NCBI RefSeq assembly: GCF_027244095.1
Contig: NC_069658.1
Coordinates: 117,978,501-118,042,500, forward strand
Direction: 5' to 3'
From: Hemicordylus capensis
Lineage: Eukaryota; Chordata; Lepidosauria; Squamata; Cordylidae
Length of the DNA: 64,000 nt
A program made the translations under genes and the position numbers. The notes beneath the pieces were generated by a model that made no database searches, had not been told where the DNA came from, and was given only the letters and a program-made list of their open reading frames with translations. Every line of letters starts with the position of its first letter. Within the stretch, counting starts at the first letter, position 1. Below are positions 35,451 to 47,170 of this stretch, in pieces.

Positions 35451-36039
35451 TAGCAGAGGAAAGAGAGACAATGTGTCCGGCGTTGCCTCGACAAAGGGAT
35501 TAATGCTTCTAGTTTTGCCACAGTGCAGTAAAACTGGAAGCATGTGGACATATGAAACTACATTATATTAGAGCAGACCATTAGTCCATCTAATACAACA
35601 TTTCCATTCCGACTTGCAGCAGCTCTCCAAAATCTTAGAAGGAAGTAGATTCCCAGTCTTGCTACTGAAGATTTAAGCTAAAAATGGTAGAGACTGAATC
35701 TGGAGCCATCTGGACGCAAAGCACGTGCTCTTCCAATAATGTATGCTTCCCACCATTCATTGGAATGCACTTCAGAATGTGGATAGGTGCTTGAAGCAGC
35801 ATTCGAATGCATATCAAAGTGCATGTATCAATGCACATTCTGGTACAAATGGAGTGTTTTCCCTCAAGGATACCACCAAATCCAGTTGGCTGGGATTATG
35901 TGATGAAGAAAGGCACTAACGTAAGAGCAGCAAAGAGGCACAAAACAATGTGCCGAAGACTTGAAGGCAAGGACTTGAGGGAAACCCTTTCACTCTCTTG
36001 AAAGCACATATATCACATTTACAGTGAAACATCAGCTCT

Positions 36040-36330
36040 GCACAACCCATTACATCCCTTAAGTTCTCACACTGGCTCCCCATTACAGAAATTTCAACTG
36101 TAGCTTCAAGTCCTTATTCTTAAAGATCTTCACCTCTCATCTCCGATTATTCATTTTTTCTTGTCCCTCTCTTGCTCCATCTGTTCTGCACAAGCTCATC
36201 TGCTGCCAGTTCCCTTCACCCTCCTTCTATGATGTATGCCTTCATTCTGATTGTCATACTGATCCTATGCCTTGTCAGGCCACAAGCTTGATACAAGGGG
36301 GGCAAATGTTGTGGAAATATTTCATTTTTG
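36040..36330 (+). mobile_element. Very old L2-like scrap
   Basis: TTCTCACACTGGCTCCCCAT gives SHWLP, reminiscent of the L2 HWLPI motif, and the following bases fit a decayed L2 C-terminus. Weak evidence. Confidence 0.3.
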
Positions 36331-36621
36331 TCAGATTTGCTTACCTGAATAAAGCTATAATCATCTTGGCTTGTTTATAAACTTTGATGAAAATATTAAT
36401 TATGATTTTTACTAGCAATTATTTGCAGTTTTTCAGTTACAAGTCATCTCACACAAGAGGCACCGAACCCTCCTGCTCAAAGAGGCACATTCATTGAAGT
36501 ACTGCAATATGTTCACTTGGCTTAATTGGATATCTGGTTTAAAACCAAATAGGTATTCATAAAGTCTTTAACTTGACTGTCACAGCACAAAACCAAGACA
36601 CAATGAAGGCAATGGACTTAC

Positions 36622-36775
36622 ATAGTATTGCAACTGCTGATATATGACCCTCTTCATAGTGTGGAAAGAGGATAATTTTTGGAATGAGGAGTGTGTTGAA
36701 AAGCCAGACAAAGACAATGAGGCCCATGCAAAGCCAACCCTGAGGGTCAACGACAAAGTGAATTTGTAGTCCCAT
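36622..36775 (-). CDS. ZDHHC21: ZDHHC21 coding exon 1 (residues 1-51), palmitoyltransferase
   Basis: This exon holds the start of a DHHC-type S-acyltransferase, a multipass membrane enzyme that attaches palmitate to cysteines of target proteins. Translation on the minus strand starts MGLQIHFVVDPQGW and runs through a hydrophobic first membrane segment (about residues 17-35) to FPHYEEGHI, closely matching vertebrate ZDHHC21 as I know it. The ATG at 36775-36773 has A at -3 and G at +4, a strong context, and lies where the family starts. The exon has an acceptor after a pyrimidine tract (exon start 36825, so about 50 bases of 5' UTR) and a GTAAGT donor just below 36622. It ends in phase 1, which fits the exon at 32149-32247. 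Identification is very secure. Confidence 0.96.
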
Positions 36776-37879
36776 GATACATAATCTGGAAAGAGCTGGC
36801 CTCACACGGAAAGGAAGAGATTGACCTGAAAAGGAAATTAATTTTAATTACAATTGATTTAGAAATACTGTGAATGATCCCAAGCTATGTTAAAATTAAA
36901 AAATAAAACTTGTGGCAAGTATGCAAAAGAAGCAACATTTATGAAACAAGTTTCAGCTATACAGTAAATGAAAACAAATGACGAATCAAGAGAACTACTC
37001 TTTCACAAAAGAGAAAATCATCATACATGAGTGCCTGCGCTACCTAAGCAGGAACACTTCAACTGCACACATGCTTATTCTATCTGCATGAGCACAGTAT
37101 TTGCCAAAATATCAGCCAATGTTTTTTAGAATCATCCCATCTCACTCAAGTAATTTCCCAACCCATTCAAATCCTCCACTTTCATCCTATTTTCCACAGG
37201 CTGCAATTCTTCCCAAATCTCTTGAGGGAAAGATAATTAAATTCATTGGGACGTGGTTTTGAGAAACCATGCTTAGACTCAAGACTGTAACCAATCACAC
37301 ACTTTACGCTAAGGAAAGTTACATACACAGGAGCTATTCCACACTTCTAATTCCATACTCTAGTATTAAACCAGCAGCACAGACAAAATAATTCTCCTAC
37401 ATACCAATCTGAATTTATTTTGCTTACCTACACTCTGTCACTGAACTCTACCTAAATTCCTCTCTTCCTGGAATTACCACATAGATAATGAACAGCCTAT
37501 TCGATCTTGTATGTTGGGCAGCATCCCACTTTACATGATCCTGAAACTGCTTGATTGAGTTATTTGAAGAAATAAAGGACAGACACACTGAAACCAAACA
37601 CGGAACCGACTGTCAATCGCAGTTTGCTGTGCTTTTCAAGAAGTGCTGAAAATTGCAAGAAGTGCAACATTCTTAATAATTACAAACATGTTCCTTTACC
37701 GCCGAGTTCATGCTTATAACATTTGCTCCATCAGACAACGGGCATGAACGTTTTCATTTTTAGGAATAACTGGGAGAAGAAGAAGGTATCGCCTTATCCC
37801 AAAAGTCACGCGAATGTAAAGGCAATTGGTGCTGCTGGGGGCTCGGTGGGAGTGGCCAGCATGATTCTGTTACCCCTTT

Positions 37880-38480
37880 CCTGTTCTTAAGACACTGCTT
37901 TGGACATCGCTCCTGAAAGAGGGCAGGATACCAAGGAGTACCCTACCCTGGTGGAAGCGGTGGTGTAGCAGCAGCCGCCACCTGACTGCACCCTGCCGAC
38001 CTGGAATGAAGGCGAGGTGGCAGAAAACGTTTGCGGTGGCGGAGGAACCGTGCCCTACGCTGCAGCGCACACCTGTCCGGTCTTCCGGGGCGCCAGTCAC
38101 CGCCAGAGGGGCTGGCTTGCTTCTCTCCTCCGCCCCCCACAGCCCCCGCCCCGCTAGCACGAGGCTCCTGACCTGCGCCTCCTTCCCACCCTCGCATGAC
38201 ACGACTTGCGGAGAATTAAAAGGAGACTCACCCAGACTCTTCCTTCCGGCCGGCCGCTGACGGCTCCTCCCACCCACCCCCTCCTGCAGCGGCCTCGCCG
38301 ATCCAGAGTCCCCTTCCCGCGCTACAGTGACGCAAAACGTGAAGTGGAGGGGAACGGGTGGGAAAGGAGCAACACAAACGCCTCAAAGAAGCCCGGATGT
38401 CTCGCGAGTACGAGACTGGGCAAGCCACGTGCGCGGTGCTATTTATAGTCGGGGCGAGGTCGCGCACGATAGGGCGGAGG
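37880..38480. promoter_or_regulatory. CpG-island promoter of ZDHHC21
   Basis: About 600 bases are far richer in G+C and CpG than the flanks, the usual mark of a housekeeping promoter. The block lies just upstream of the ZDHHC21 start-codon exon. Visible motifs are CCGGAAGG on the minus strand (ETS-like, near 38240), TGACGCAA near 38329 (CRE/ATF-like) and TCTCGCGAG at 38400-38408, which is nine of the ten bases of the TCTCGCGAGA element known from CpG-island promoters. There is no TATA box. Whether it also fires on the plus strand cannot be seen. Confidence 0.8.
38232..38340 (-). other. ZDHHC21: Probable untranslated first exon of ZDHHC21
   Basis: Within the CpG-rich block a good minus-strand donor (CTGG followed by GTGAGT, 38231-38226) lies 1.4 kb upstream of the acceptor of the first coding exon. 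A non-coding first exon here would explain why the start-codon exon has a splice acceptor 50 bases before its ATG. The 5' end is not visible, so the upper limit given is a guess. An RNA 5' end would settle it. Confidence 0.5.
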
Positions 38481-39510
38481 CGTGCCTTGTGTAGATTCGA
38501 AGGGTGGGAAGGGTAGTGGGTGTGGCTGGCTGCGGTTTCTTCCTCATCGGCGGCAATACAGGAGCGTTTTTCAGGGAAGGGACTGGGATCTGTTTATTTA
38601 GGCTCCTTAAAACGTATAGCTAAAACAGTTCATCAAAGGGAAGAAACTGGGATGCGGGAGTCCAGGGCTCTTTGCTTTGGGGTGGGGGAAAGCAGTGGTT
38701 GTAGAAAACAGCCCATCAAACTGGGATGTTGGGGGTTCTGTGAATGTGGGACGCCTCTGCACTTATTTCTGGCTATAAAAGGTAGCTTATCAAAGGGAAC
38801 AAACTGGAATGCAGGGGCCTGTCAAGCGGAGGCCTCTGCCCTTTTCATTGGCCTCAGAATCAATGTATCGGGGAGCTTGAGTCTGTGACCTCCGCTTTCC
38901 TGCCTGAGTTACTAAAGAAAGTTGCTCAAAGGGAACTAGGGATCTGACCCTATAATCTTTTGTGCTTAAAAAAAAGATTCAGAGGGAACCTGACTAGCGA
39001 GGTGTGTGCACTTTGGGAGACTGCTGGTGTATATCAGGAGCCCATGTGCAGCTCCCCCAAGTCCTCCTGCTGTGTGTACACCTAGGTGGCCAGATTTGGC
39101 TTTTTAAAAGCCAAATTCTGGCTTACGGCCCATTTGACCTACATGTATACCCCTTAGGTTCTGGCATCTCTGGACCTACCTTAGGGTTTGGAGTGCTCCT
39201 GATGCTCTGGAAGTGCTCTGGAAGATTAGAAACATGCTGTGGAGGGACCTCAAACGGAGGGCTCTGGAACAACAGCGCGTGTGCAGGGGAACTGGGAGAG
39301 TTGTGCAAGCACTTCTGGCACATCCCTGCAGTCCTATGAAGCTGTTGCACTTTTTTTAGTCAAGACGAAGGTCAGCCACTGTTTAAAAAGGATTTCCTTT
39401 AAAGAGCAAATATATCCTGCTGTTCAGTTTTTGGCAGACTGCAATGGAGGTCAAATAAGGTAGTCTCTTGTAAAATATTACTAGGTGTAAAAGCCTTCTA
39501 TCCTCTAAAT
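38481..39510. other. Intergenic sequence upstream of ZDHHC21
   Basis: Three short stretches repeat loosely (GTTCATCAAAGGGAAGAAAC, GCCCATCAAACTGGGATG and CTTATCAAAGGGAACAAAC at about 38627, 38710 and 38788), suggesting a diverged tandem array. No gene was found; open frames here lack family resemblance. Confidence 0.45.
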
Positions 39511-39640
39511 TCTTGCTGTAAAAATTAAGCCTAGCATTATTTCCATCCTGTTAAGCATTGCCTGTTGCCTGTTAAACATTGATTGGTAAATTCCTGGAAA
39601 CAAAGCCTTTATCAATTATACCTGACCACTTCACATGGTA
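39511..39640 (-). repeat. Unidentified interspersed repeat (copy 2)
   Basis: The reverse complement matches 6650-6752 (GTTTCCAGGAATTTACCAA, CAACAGGCAATGCTTAA) and its outer edge AGTGGTCAGGTAT matches 6541-6553. It appears to lack the middle third of the first copy. Confidence 0.5.
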
Positions 39641-39919
39641 TGATGAGCATCTTTAAAGTATTTCCCCTCGATTTGAAAGTTCCATGGCTCTAGTGTTTTA
39701 TAATCATAAAATGAATGAATATCCCACCTTTAGAATATCATCAACTGATGACATGAGTTTTGAAAGATGTAAGAAGTGGAGTTTACCCTTAGCAAGAGTT
39801 AGCGGTCCCTTGGCCTTTGGAAAATTACTAATGAGACATAAGTTGGCCTTTATCAACACCTGATATGGCCTATTTCCAAAGGCTCAAAGGTTGGGGGGCG
39901 AGCAAGTATAGACTCAATA

Positions 39920-40170
39920 AAGGGTAAAGTGTGCTGTTGAGTCAACTCCTGGCAACCACAGAGCCCTTTGGTTGTCTTTGGTAGAATACAGGTGGGGTTT
40001 ACCATTGCCTCCTCCTGTGCAGTGTGAGATGATGCCTTTCAGCATCTTCCTGTATTGCTGCTGCCCAGAATAGGTGTTTCCTATAGTCTGGGAAACATAC
40101 CAGCAGGGATTTGAACTGACAACCTCTGGCTTGCTAGTCAAGTGACTTCCCTGCTGTGCCATTAGGTGGC
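39920..40170 (-). mobile_element. tRNA-derived SINE, second family (copy 1)
   Basis: Reverse complement: GGCACAGCAGGGAAGTCACT is a box A-type head and GTTCAAATCCCTGCTGGTAT contains box B. The body CAGGAAGATGCTGAAAGGCA and the end CAGCACACTTTACC match the plus copy at 46923-47170. Confidence 0.8.
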
Positions 40171-41788
40171 TATAGACTCAATAGATACTCTCTTTTTCAC
40201 AGCTGACTAGGGATCCTGAATCAGTATTTGATGTTTTCCCTCCACTGCCTTTTTAACATATTAAATTATTTATACACACATACATATATGTGTGTGTGAA
40301 TGCATTATATTCAGAATGTGTTTTACCGCCTAAAATAAGTAAAGGCAGAACAGTTTGTATCTCTCACTTCACATTCACGAAGTTTTTCTGACAAAAATAC
40401 AAAAGATAGGGTCAAGTACAATTTCCCAAATCTGCTGAATTCCCTTATACGTCTATGAAAGAAATATTTAAAGTGAATTCTGGCCAGAGACCATCCATGA
40501 TGGCTAATCGCCACAGGCAGCTCAGAATGGACAGCAGCTTCACTGCTCCCAGCTGGGAATTATGCCTTGAGCACCCATAACTGATGCACATACACAATCT
40601 CTTGGCTACCAAAAGTCATCCCCCATCTGTCTGAATGGCATGATGCCCACTCTAAATTAGTCTGACTTCTGCCCTTCGGCAGAAGTCCTAAACAGATCTT
40701 AAATAATAATAGATGAAATGGACAGTTTAAAGGTTGTCGCCATGCATTGTAAATCTGTATTTGGTGAAGATGTACTAACCAGATAAATTGAGAATGTTGA
40801 AATATGCAGTATAGTGATATTAAGTTCTAATTGGTGATAAACTAGAACAATGTCAAGCTTCAGTGTACTTGGAGATGATAGATAAACAGACAGCCACACA
40901 CAAAGGTAATCCCCTGGGAATAAATGATTTCAATTTGTTCACATATTGGCATATAGCAATAGATTCTGGTATTATCTCCTTTACCATTTACTGATGTGAT
41001 GCATGATGTGTATCCTGATTGATTCACAACATGATTCCAAAGAAATTATGCAGTACAATCCATAAGCATGTTTGCTCAGAAGTAAAACTGAGCTCAGTGA
41101 GACCTAGAAGATTACCTTTCAAATTCTTCCTAATAGAGGGTAAGATATCACTATAGTTTACTTAAGAATCATTTGCCACAATGGTTTTCAAACTATGTTT
41201 CTGGAAACTTTGGGATTCCTTGGAAAATTATAAAGGGATTTTCAATGAGAAAATCAGTAGTGGTGGATTTAAAGATTCCTTAAAATTTTCTTATTCAGTA
41301 TTCATTCACTTTTACTTTTCTTCCCTGCAGTAAGCACCTATAGAAGCATATTCTAAATTATTCTGTTTGTGTGGGACGAGCCCATAGCAAAGCTTAGCAG
41401 GCCTGATCATTGCCTTTGTAAACTGAGAATGCACTCTAGATTCTTCAGCAAACTCAGGTGCAAAGTGGTCCAACAAAAAAATCAATATGGGAATAGTTCA
41501 TGAGGGTAAGCATTTGAAGACCTCTGATGTATCAAATCCTTAGAACATTTGTTTTGAATCATAAAAGCAATCAAGCCTTTCTAAATGTGCATGCCTGAAG
41601 CACAAGGGCTGCAGACCTGGCTGCTGTGGCAGGCCTTCCTATTCTATGACTGAAAGCTGAAGCATATTCCAAGGGAGGCTCCTATCTGCAGCCTCCTCTA
41701 CAAATAGCTGCAGGGAACAAAATATTGCAAAAGTTAAGACATCCACAACCAACAGTACTTTTTCATATTGTTTGCCTTCACCTTAGAA
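40171..41788. other. Intergenic sequence
   Basis: No gene is visible. A short hairpin-repeat scrap lies near 41043-41112 (GCAGTACAATCCATAAGCAT, TTGCTCAGAAGTAAAACTGA). Confidence 0.45.
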
Positions 41789-41928
41789 CAGGCAGGCTCA
41801 ATTTTGGACCTCCTGCAAATATTGGCCTACAACTCCCATAATACTATTGTGATTATTGACTGCTGTGGCTGGGGATTATGGGAGTTGTAGTCCAAAAACA
41901 GCTGGGGGGCCAAAGTTGAGCAGGTCTG
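41789..41928. mobile_element. hAT-type MITE (ACTCCCATAAT family)
   Basis: Inverted ends share CTCAATTTTGGAC/GGCCAAAGTTGAG and CTACAACTCCCATAAT/ATTATGGGAGTTGTAG. The flanks CCTTAGAA and CATTAGAC share six of eight bases. A related copy with an exact duplication is at 63576-63711; unfinished pieces lie at 41960-42000 and 50583-50625. Confidence 0.7.
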
Positions 41929-42242
41929 CATTAGACAAACCTTGGGTCCCTATATGTTGCTGGACTGCAACTCCCATCATCCCTAGCCACAATGGCCAAA
42001 GGCATGTACTAAATCATCATCATGTCATAGACTACTGCCCTGAATGCCTCTAGTTTGGAAAGGAGAAAATGACATGTGCACACTTCTTGTATAAATGCTC
42101 CAAAGGCAAGTTTAACATTGGTGATATTCCCCTCACGATAAAATTCTTCTACACACATAAGAATTAGTACTGTACATGTGTTATATTTTCCACAGAATGT
42201 TCCTGAAAACAGCTTCCCTATGGCAAGTAATCTCTGTTATAA

Positions 42243-42725
42243 GAATATGAGCCCTGCTGCATCAGGCCCAAGGTGTATCTAGTCCAGCATCCTGTTTCCC
42301 ACAGTGGCCCACCAGAAGCCCCTGAGAAGCCCACAAACAGAAGATGAAGACACGCCCTTTCCTATTGTTCCTTCCCTGCAACTGGTATTCATTCTGCCTC
42401 TGAACCTGAAGATACCCTATAGCCATCAAGACTACTAGCAATTAATAGACCTGTCCTCCATAAATTTGTCTAAGCTACTTTTAAAGCTATCACCACATCT
42501 TGTGGCAGAGAATTCCACATATTATGTGCTGTGTGGAAAAGTACTTCATTTTGTCTCAGTTTCATGGGATGACCCCTAATTTTTAGCACTGTAAGAGGGA
42601 TAAAAATTTCTGTCTATCCACTCTTTCTACACCATGCATAATTTATAACATTATTTCTATATATCTCCCCTTAATTGCCTTTTTTCTGCATAAAAAAGCC
42701 TCAAATGTTGTAGCCTTACCTCATA
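42243..42725 (-). mobile_element. CR1-group LINE 3' fragment
   Basis: It is the same family as 7156-7912: antisense of AAGTACTTTTCCACACAGCA and of the GGGTCATCCCATGAAACTGA region, then the family tail with CTGGACTAGATACACC near 42280. Frame is lost. Confidence 0.78.
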
Positions 42726-43589
42726 ATTCAGGTTGTAATTACCACATGATAGTCACTGTCACATGGAGAGTCGCCTGCTCAACATTGTGGGCAGCTGGCA
42801 GGCTAATGGAGATTCCCATCAGATTGATGCTGAGGGTGATGCATAGTAACCTGTACTAAACATTTCCTTTTGGACTGATGAATCATTTGCTGTAGGAAGC
42901 TAGTTTGGGGCAGTATCCTTTTGGTGTGTGTGGATGTGTAATGTGTAAATTGTTCATAAACAAAAGGAATATTGCAAGGACATTCTGTGTGGCAACAACT
43001 TAAGTAACTCATTTATGGGAAACAGGCCACGCCAAGCAAATGCAATGATAACTTTAACTGAGATACTGGAAGTGAATACTCTTCATAATCAATCTTAGGT
43101 GTTCAGAGCAAAAATAACAATACGGTAAGTGCCCATGCTGTTTGTAATCTGGTTGAATCTGATGCTTTTAATACAAAGGACTAAAAAGGCAGAACACAGA
43201 ACTCTTTAGATTTGCCTTGGAGAATGTTTCCTAATGTAATACAAAGGGATAGGGTAGCATTAATGTTCTGGATAGATTTTGTTCTTTGTTTTAATTCTAG
43301 GAGGTATACACTGTATTGCTGAGGACAGAGAGCACATAATCTCCAAAGGAAAAAGAAAGCAAAAACCAGAACAAATGTTGATAAAGGTAGGGCTCTTCGA
43401 ATGGCATGAGTTGGTGAGGGGAGCCACTTGTTACATGCCTCACAGTAATGTCTGAGGCCTATCCAAGAGGTGCCCGTGATGCTAGCAAAATCAGTGCCTG
43501 TACAACAAAAGACACGCAATAGTGATGTCTCTTGGGGCAAGTGCTGCAGCTTACCACCAACGGGTTTTAGCAGTTTGAATACTAACTGG

Positions 43590-44955
43590 AAAAGATATCC
43601 AGGCAGTTTTGGATGATCTAGAGCTATTTCAAACTGGCTTTCTAGTGGGCTATAGGGTTGAGACTGCCTTAGTTGGCCTGATAGATGATCTCAAACTGGC
43701 TGTTGACAGAGGGAGTGTGACCCTTGGATTACTCGGCAGCTTTCAGTACCATCAATCATGGTATCCTTTATCGCCAGGGTGGGATGGGATTAGGTGGCAC
43801 TGTTTTATAGTGGTTCCGTTCCTACTTCTCCGGTAGATTCCAGATGGTGTCACTTGGAGACTGCTGTTCTGCAAAGTGAGAACCAAAGTGTGGCGTTCCA
43901 CAGGGCTCCATACTGTCTCCAATGCTCTTTAACATCTACATGAACCTGCTGGGAGAGATCATCAGGAGCTTTGGTGTGGTGTGTTACCAATATGCTGATA
44001 AACCCAGATCTATTTCTCCATGTTGACCTCATCAGAAAATGGCATAACTTCCCTAAATGTCTACCTGGAGGTGGTAATGGGCTGGATGAAGGATAACAAG
44101 TTGAATCCAAATAAGATGGAGGCACTGACTAGGGGGTTGGGATCCGAGAGATACTTTCGACCTGCCTGTTCTGAATGGGGTTACACTTCCCCTGAAAGAT
44201 CAGGTACATAGCATGGGAGTGCTCCTGGATGCAGAAATCTCTGGTTTCTCAGGTTGAGACAGTGGCCAGGAGCACTTTTTATCAGTTTCGGCTGATATGT
44301 CAGCTATGTCCATTTCGAAACGTGAATGACCTTAAAACAGTGGTACATATGCTGGTAACCTCCAGGCTTAACTACTGTAATGCACTCTACATGGGGCTGC
44401 CTTTGTATGTAGTGCGGGAACTACAACTGGTACACAATGCAGCAGCCAGATTGGTCTCTGGGACTACCCAATGGGGCCACATAACACCGATTTTAAAAGA
44501 ACTGGACTGGCTGCTGATATATTTCCGAAAGAAATACAAACTGCTGGTTATTACCTATAAAGTCCTTAATGGTTTGGGCCCAGGGTTTTTAAGAGAGTGC
44601 CTTCATTGTCATGAACCCTGCTGCCTATTACAATCTTCTGGAGAGATCTGGTTATGGTTGTCGCCGGCTCATTTGGTGGCAACACAGGACTGGGTTTTCT
44701 CTGTGGCTGCCTCTGGGGTTTTGGAATATGCTCCCTGTTGAAATAAGAGGGATTCCTGTTTGTTTTCAGGAGGGCCCTCAAGACTCATGTTCTCGCAAGC
44801 TTTTAATTAGAATTAATTTTAATAATTTGTTTTATTTTATGAGATTTATTGTGTTTTGTAGAATTGTAATGTTTTTACTCTTTTATATTGTGTGTTAAAT
44901 TTTGTACACTGACTAGAGATGTACATATCAGGCGGTATAAAAATATGATAAACAG
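43590..44955 (+). mobile_element. L2-group LINE, reverse transcriptase to 3' end
   Basis: The plus strand reads FQTGFLVGYRVETALVGLID (L2: GFRxGxSTETAL), a decayed GVPQGSILSPMLFNIYMN and YADK (for YADD), then VTSRLNYCNALYMGLPL, LVHNAAARLVSG, HITPILKELDWLLI and NMLPVEIRG. Several frame breaks. The tail is CAGGCGGTATAAAAATATG. Confidence 0.87.
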
Positions 44956-45286
44956 ACCAGACACAGAAGTATGTAGGACAGGGCTTAAGAAGATTTGATG
45001 CAAGACATATATATTGTCTTCTCTCTAAAGCTATGAAGCCATAAACAGGTTGTTCCTTAAAATGTTTCAGTCACATGAACGCTATAGAGATAATCCATAG
45101 GATATGAATTTTATTTCCACAAACTCATTTTGAACTGCACAAAGTTGTAGAAATCAAATCCCATGAATTAGTAAGCATCAACCTACACATTAGGACTGAG
45201 ATGCATTTAAATGACTGCCTCTTTAAAGTTTTTGCAAGAGCAGCCACAGGGAGCCCTGGACTACCCTTTCCCTCCTATGCCATTAT

Positions 45287-45575
45287 CCAGGTTATTATTA
45301 TTATTATTATTAAATATATCACTTTTCAACAAAAAAAAGTTTCAAAGCAGTTTAAGTAGCAAAAGGAAAGAGAAAATGGTTCCTTCTCCCATACTTGCCA
45401 ACATGTCCCTATCTTTCTTAGCATCTAAAAGTAACACCACCACAAACACAAACCACCAGCAACAGCCACTGGAGACCTGCTGTGCTGGGCAGAATAAGGA
45501 AAGTTTCTCTCCTCCAGCTAAAGATAAGAGAGCACCCACTTCAAAGAGGTGCTTTTTGCCCAATTAGCATGAGTG
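45287..45575 (+). mobile_element. Abundant 3'-end repeat, plus copy
   Basis: An (ATT)n start, then ATATCACTTTTCAACAAAAA, ACCAGCAACAGCCACTGGAG and GTGCTTTTTGCCCAATTAGC follow the order of the other copies. Confidence 0.65.
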
Positions 45576-46578
45576 ATCAAAATTCCTTGACCAAAGCTGT
45601 TTCCCCCCTTGCTAGTAAAAACATTTGGATACCTTTTTATTAATGGGGCAAATTGCTATTAGTTTTATTGGGAAACTGTGGGTAGAAAGGGTTAACTCTT
45701 TCCCCCTCCCACAGTCCCAGATTGTCTCAGTTCCCCTCCCCTGTGGCTTCTATTTGCAAAAATATTTTTAAAAAAAAAATTGAAAGAGACAGGGATGTAT
45801 TTGTGCATCTTCATCATCAAGTCCAGTTTGGCCTTTAGTCTGTCAACAACATATTCTACTCTGATCTCTAAAAATGTGCAGAGGAAAGCAAAACACCCCC
45901 CACTCCAAACCTGCATATTTGCAGGGGTGGGAATGGGGAACAAAACCTTTTATTTGGGATTCCTAAATATTGTACAGCCATGCAGAACCTTCCTTGGAGT
46001 TCCCCGATGACTGTGTTATGTTGTTGTTTATAAATTACCACAGGAACCACCAGCTGTCATCATAAAAATTTTATTGGCACTCTGTAAATATTAAATCAGC
46101 ATGCTAAAATCATGCCATGTGCAGTAGCAGCTGATGCTCTCTTATGGAGGCAGCTTGAAAAGGAAGGGATTGTGCTGTGTTGCCTACACGCTCTTAAGTA
46201 CCTATGGATATTTTGTGATACTAATACAGGTTTTGGTTATGCCGATGCATTTAGGCATTATCTGTAAACCAAAAGCTTCATTTATTCTTGAAATGAAGTT
46301 ATTATTAAACTTAATAATAATAGTATACACACTGTGTTTTAAGATGCATGTCGATATTACATAGCAAGTTTGTATATATGTGTGCTTTGCACCAAAGAGA
46401 TGCATTCACCAAATTCCCGAAGCTTCCCTGTTCAAAATCCATGCATTAAACCAGTCTTACAGGATGCTAGCATGCCTCAAAAGACAGATGTGCACACCCA
46501 TCTCTTTAAAAAGCAACATGCCTTGGGCAGTCCTAAGCATATGTATTGGGAATAAAGCACCATGGAAATAAGTGGGAC

Positions 46579-46620
46579 TTCTCTAGCTGATCTGGACTTG
46601 TTTCCAGATCAGCTAGAGAA
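46579..46620. repeat. Perfect 18-bp hairpin
   Basis: TTCTCTAGCTGATCTGGA, a six-base loop, then its exact reverse complement. Confidence 0.95.
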
Positions 46621-46922
46621 ACACCTGTAAGAAACTATACTCCTCTAGGGTCAGTTTATATATTTACAAAATAGCTACATTTTGGTTTCACCAAGCCTTT
46701 TTTGCATTACTTGTATAGTAGTGACTATATATTGGGTTCTGTGTAGAAGCTTCAGTAACACATTCTTATATTATTAATGCATTAATATTACTGGGACAGC
46801 TCTTTTAATATGCAAAAGGTTTTAGAATAGTTATCTACATAACAATCCTGCAAAGCAGATCACTGTTCCATTTGGCAGATATGGCAGTGAGGGTGAAGTA
46901 GTGACTTCCCCAAGTCACCTTT

Positions 46923-47170
46923 AGTGGCACAGCAGGGAAATGCTTGACTAACAAGCAGAAGGTTTCTAGTTCAAATCCCTGCTGGTATGTTTCCCAGACT
47001 ATGGGAAACACCTATATCGGGCAGCAGCAATATAGGAAGATGCTGAAAGGTATCATCGCATACTGCACGGGAGGAGACAATGGTAAACCCTTCCTGTATT
47101 CTGCCAAAGAAAACCACAGGGCTCGGTGGGCACCAGAAGTCGACACTGACTCGACGGCACACTTTACCTT
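46923..47170 (+). mobile_element. tRNA-derived SINE, second family (copy 2)
   Basis: Head GTGGCACAGCAGGGAAATGC, box B GTTCAAATCCCTGCTGGTAT, body TAGGAAGATGCTGAAAGGTA and GAGGAGACAATGGTAAACCC, end GACTCGACGGCACACTTTAC. Confidence 0.82.

Noticed and set aside
38520-38888. 122-codon plus-strand open frame beside the CpG island
   Set aside because: No similarity to a known protein was seen, and the sequence contains loose internal repeats.
43181-43540. 119-codon minus-strand open frame
   Set aside because: It has a hydrophobic stretch but no recognisable family, no splice or promoter context, and lies next to an L2 copy.
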